From NCBI GenBank assembly GCA_003279585.1, contig QCHH01000013.1:1-34308 (forward strand): a DNA stretch of 34,308 nucleotides. Reading direction: 5' to 3'. Source of the stretch: Prochlorococcus sp. AG-402-A08. GTDB taxonomy: Bacteria > Cyanobacteriota > Cyanobacteriia > PCC-6307 > Cyanobiaceae. The notes beneath the pieces were generated by a model, which had not been told where the DNA came from, ran no database searches, and saw only the letters and a list, made by a program, of their open reading frames with translations. Of the stretch, positions 32,301-34,308 are shown piece after piece (the first letter of the stretch is position 1; every line of letters starts with the position of its first letter). The translations under genes and the position numbers were made by a program.

Positions 32301-33596
32301 GGATAGAGAATTTAACCCCTCTTGGATTCCAAAATAGCATTTTTCTAGTTCTTCATCTGTGATACATAGTGGTGGCATTAGATAAACTACATCTCCTAAT
32401 GGCCTAATGAAAACACCAACCCTCAATGCACTTGCTTTCATGATTTTCCCAACGGAGCTTAAATACCCTTTTTTACCTTTCACTTTAATATTAAAAGCAG
32501 CAATGGTTCCTATAATTCTTGGACATTCAATTTTTGGATCTTTAATTATTTTTTGTAGATGAGGTAGATGACGTGACTCAAAATCCAAATATTTTTGAGG
32601 GGAGCTTTCTAAAAGATCTAGGCTAGCATTGGCAGCTGCGCAGCCTAAGGGGTTAGCGGTGAAACTATGACCGTGCCAGAAAGTTTGCTTTGGATCTTCT
32701 CCAAGGAAACCCTCAGAAATCCTTTTGCTGGACATCGTAACTCCCATTGGAAGGAATCCACCGGTTAACCCTTTTGAGAGTGATATAAGGTCTGGCTTTA
32801 ATCCTGCTCTTTGAAAAGCAAATAGTTCTCCACACCTTCCAAAGCCAGTTAAGACTTCATCTGTAATCAGTAAAGAATTAGCCTGACGAATTCTTTTTTC
32901 GACTTCTACTAAAAATTCTGAACGAACCATTCGCATCCCTCCAGCCCCTTGCACTAATGGCTCAAGAATTACCGCAATAGTTGGTTTCTTTAGAAGGTGA
33001 TCAAGAGTTTCTAAAACCTCCTTTTCTCGTCTTTCAAAATCTTCATCACCCCACCATGTCTCGGGCCAAGGAACTCTGCTAACAGGAAATAGCATTTGTT
33101 CAAAAGGCTCGCTAAATATATTTCGTTCGCCTACGGCCATTGCTCCAAATGTATCTCCATGGTAAGCACCTTCGAATGCAATGATTTGAGATCTATTGTC
33201 ACCTTTATTTTTCCACCATTGACGAGCCATTTTTAAAGCTACTTCTACTGCTGTAGAGCCATTATCTGAAAAGAATAACTTTTCTAGACCTGTTAATTTA
33301 CTTAATCGATTAGCTAATAGCTCAGCTTGAGGATGAGTGAAATCTGCAAAGATAATTTGTTCTAATTCCTCTGCTTGAGTTCCGATAGCCTTAGCAATAT
33401 ATTCATTTGCATGACCATGAAGAGTGACCCACCAGCTACTTATGCCATCGATTATTGGAGCTCTATCTTTAGGAAGTAAAAGGGCACCTTTAGCTTTTTC
33501 AACCAATAATTGAGGCTTAGAGGATGTTAGTTGTGTGAATGGTGGCCATATATGAGGATTCTGAAAAGCTTGATTTGAATTTTCTTTCTCATTCAT
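32298..33596 (-). CDS. bioA: Adenosylmethionine-8-amino-7-oxononanoate aminotransferase (DAPA synthase)
   Basis: A PLP-dependent fold-type I aminotransferase that converts KAPA to DAPA in biotin synthesis, with SAM as amino donor. Motifs seen: WPPFTQL near the N-terminus, SSWWVTLHGHAN, FFSDNGSTAVEVALKMARQ, AFEGAYHGDTFGAMAVG, the cofactor aspartate in LITDEVLTGFGRCG, and the Schiff-base lysine in SLSKGLTGGFLPMG. Length (432 residues from ATG 33594-33596) is normal; a TTG one codon earlier is unlikely. The bioD gene lies 78 nt upstream in the same direction, so the two form a bio operon. Confidence 0.97.
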   Translation of the reverse strand: MNEKENSNQAFQNPHIWPPFTQLTSSKPQLLVEKAKGALLLPKDRAPIIDGISSWWVTLHGHANEYIAKAIGTQAEELEQIIFADFTHPQAELLANRLSKLTGLEKLFFSDNGSTAVEVALKMARQWWKNKGDNRSQIIAFEGAYHGDTFGAMAVGERNIFSEPFEQMLFPVSRVPWPETWWGDEDFERREKEVLETLDHLLKKPTIAVILEPLVQGAGGMRMVRSEFLVEVEKRIRQANSLLITDEVLTGFGRCGELFAFQRAGLKPDLISLSKGLTGGFLPMGVTMSSKRISEGFLGEDPKQTFWHGHSFTANPLGCAAANASLDLLESSPQKYLDFESRHLPHLQKIIKDPKIECPRIIGTIAAFNIKVKGKKGYLSSVGKIMKASALRVGVFIRPLGDVVYLMPPLCITDEELEKCYFGIQEGLNSLS

Positions 33597-33674
33597 CAAA
33601 TTTAGTTTTCTCTCTTATTTCATTTAACTTGATTGAAGTCAAAATAATCTTTTAATTAAGAAAAAAATAAAATT

Positions 33675-34308
33675 TTATCTTTGAATGTATTTTTTAAGCT
33701 TTTGATCTAATTGCTGTTTATTCCATTCTTGTGAAAGTACTTTTGCATTGACTTCGTCAAAGATAGGAAGACTTGCAAGAATTTTAGTATCTCCAAATTG
33801 CTCTAGAGTCTTAGGATTGTCTTTGTGTGGAGGGCCATTTAATACTATTCCTAATACATCTAAATTTCTATGTTTCAAGGCCTCTAGACTTAATAAGGTG
33901 TGATTGAGAGTGCCAAGACCGGTCCTGGCCACAAGAATTATTGGAGCTCCCCAAACCTTTAATTGGTCTATTTGTAGCCAATCCCGATTTAAAGGAACCA
34001 TTAAACCACCTGCAGTCTCGATGATTATTAATTCATCTATGTCAGGTAATTTTAAATTGCTTGGTTCAACAAAAATAGACTCTTGTTCTGCAGCCCAATG
34101 TGGAGAGACAGGAGCCTTGAATTTATATCTTTCAGAAAGATAGCGGTTAGATTCAAGATCTAAGAGATTGCAGACAGTTTTGGTATCTGTACCTTCCTTT
34201 GTTCCACTTTGAATGGGTTTCCAATAGATACCTTTAAGACCTTGGACGAAAAAACTACTAACTATCGTTTTACCTACATCTGTATCTGTACCACAAATAA
34301 TAATTCTT
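33675..34308 (-). CDS. bioD: Dethiobiotin synthetase (5' partial)
   Basis: An ATP-dependent carboxylase that closes the ureido ring of dethiobiotin from DAPA. The frame stays open to the right edge, so only the first few codons are missing. The P-loop GTDTDVGKT appears at the very edge, followed by YWKPIQSG with the DAPA-contacting lysine. IIIETAGGLMVPLN and then VARTGLGTLNHTLLSLEAL and GIVLNG complete the family pattern. An internal ATG at 33999-34001 is not the real start because the P-loop lies upstream of it. The product order bioD-bioA matches consecutive use in reverse (BioA makes the substrate of BioD). The C-terminus ends KKYIQR. Confidence 0.95.
   Translation of the reverse strand, partial: RIIICGTDTDVGKTIVSSFFVQGLKGIYWKPIQSGTKEGTDTKTVCNLLDLESNRYLSERYKFKAPVSPHWAAEQESIFVEPSNLKLPDIDELIIIETAGGLMVPLNRDWLQIDQLKVWGAPIILVARTGLGTLNHTLLSLEALKHRNLDVLGIVLNGPPHKDNPKTLEQFGDTKILASLPIFDEVNAKVLSQEWNKQQLDQKLKKYIQR

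Overview
The window looks like part of a chromosome from a marine picocyanobacterium, most likely Prochlorococcus and probably a low-light clade close to the NATL strains. Direct support: the RNA polymerase beta-prime subunit is split into rpoC1 and rpoC2 (a cyanobacterial and plastid hallmark); there is a 50-residue high-light-inducible (Hli) chlorophyll-binding protein; Ycf35 (DUF1257) is present; the DNA is AT-rich; spacing is compact; and TTG and GTG starts are frequent. The clade assignment is inference from general resemblance, not a database match.

Layout. (1) 1-3686: a very large secreted subtilisin-like protease, cut by the left edge. It has four PPC-type repeats, an S8 catalytic domain, RTX-like repeats and a DUF4214 tail, and is followed 3 nt later by a small membrane-anchored protein. 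This is the most accessory-looking part. (2) 3907-3978: tRNA-Thr(CGU) on the minus strand, then a small DUF3493-type membrane protein. (3) 4317-10214, minus strand: the rimP-nusA-ylxR-infB translation/transcription operon, with a structured leader upstream of rimP. (4) 10420-13620: an HtrA/Deg protease and ribose-5-phosphate isomerase on plus, with hisD convergent and overlapping rpiA by 18 bp. (5) 13738-24520: rpsT and tatD, then rpoB-rpoC1-rpoC2. An intrinsic-terminator-like hairpin with a long U-tract lies 76 nt before rpoB. (6) 24587-28621: hli overlapping rlmN, a sodium:solute symporter, a 41-residue membrane microprotein and a HEAT-repeat protein. (7) 28712-30984: a tightly packed DUF2997-Ycf35-ferredoxin-aldo/keto reductase cluster. 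(8) 30981-34308: rsmG (minus), a membrane-anchored J-domain protein (plus), then bioA and the 5'-truncated bioD (minus).

Most of the window is core housekeeping: transcription machinery, translation initiation and ribosome maturation, histidine and biotin synthesis, and carbon metabolism. The parts that are less well explained are the repeat-bearing protease with its small partner, the DUF2997/Ycf35/ferredoxin/AKR cluster, two short genes that standard length cut-offs miss (hli and the 41-residue ORF), and the rpoB and rimP leaders. I found no insertion sequence, phage gene, CRISPR array or rRNA. No gene-free stretch exceeds 300 bases; the largest gaps are 3687-3906 and 14876-15130.
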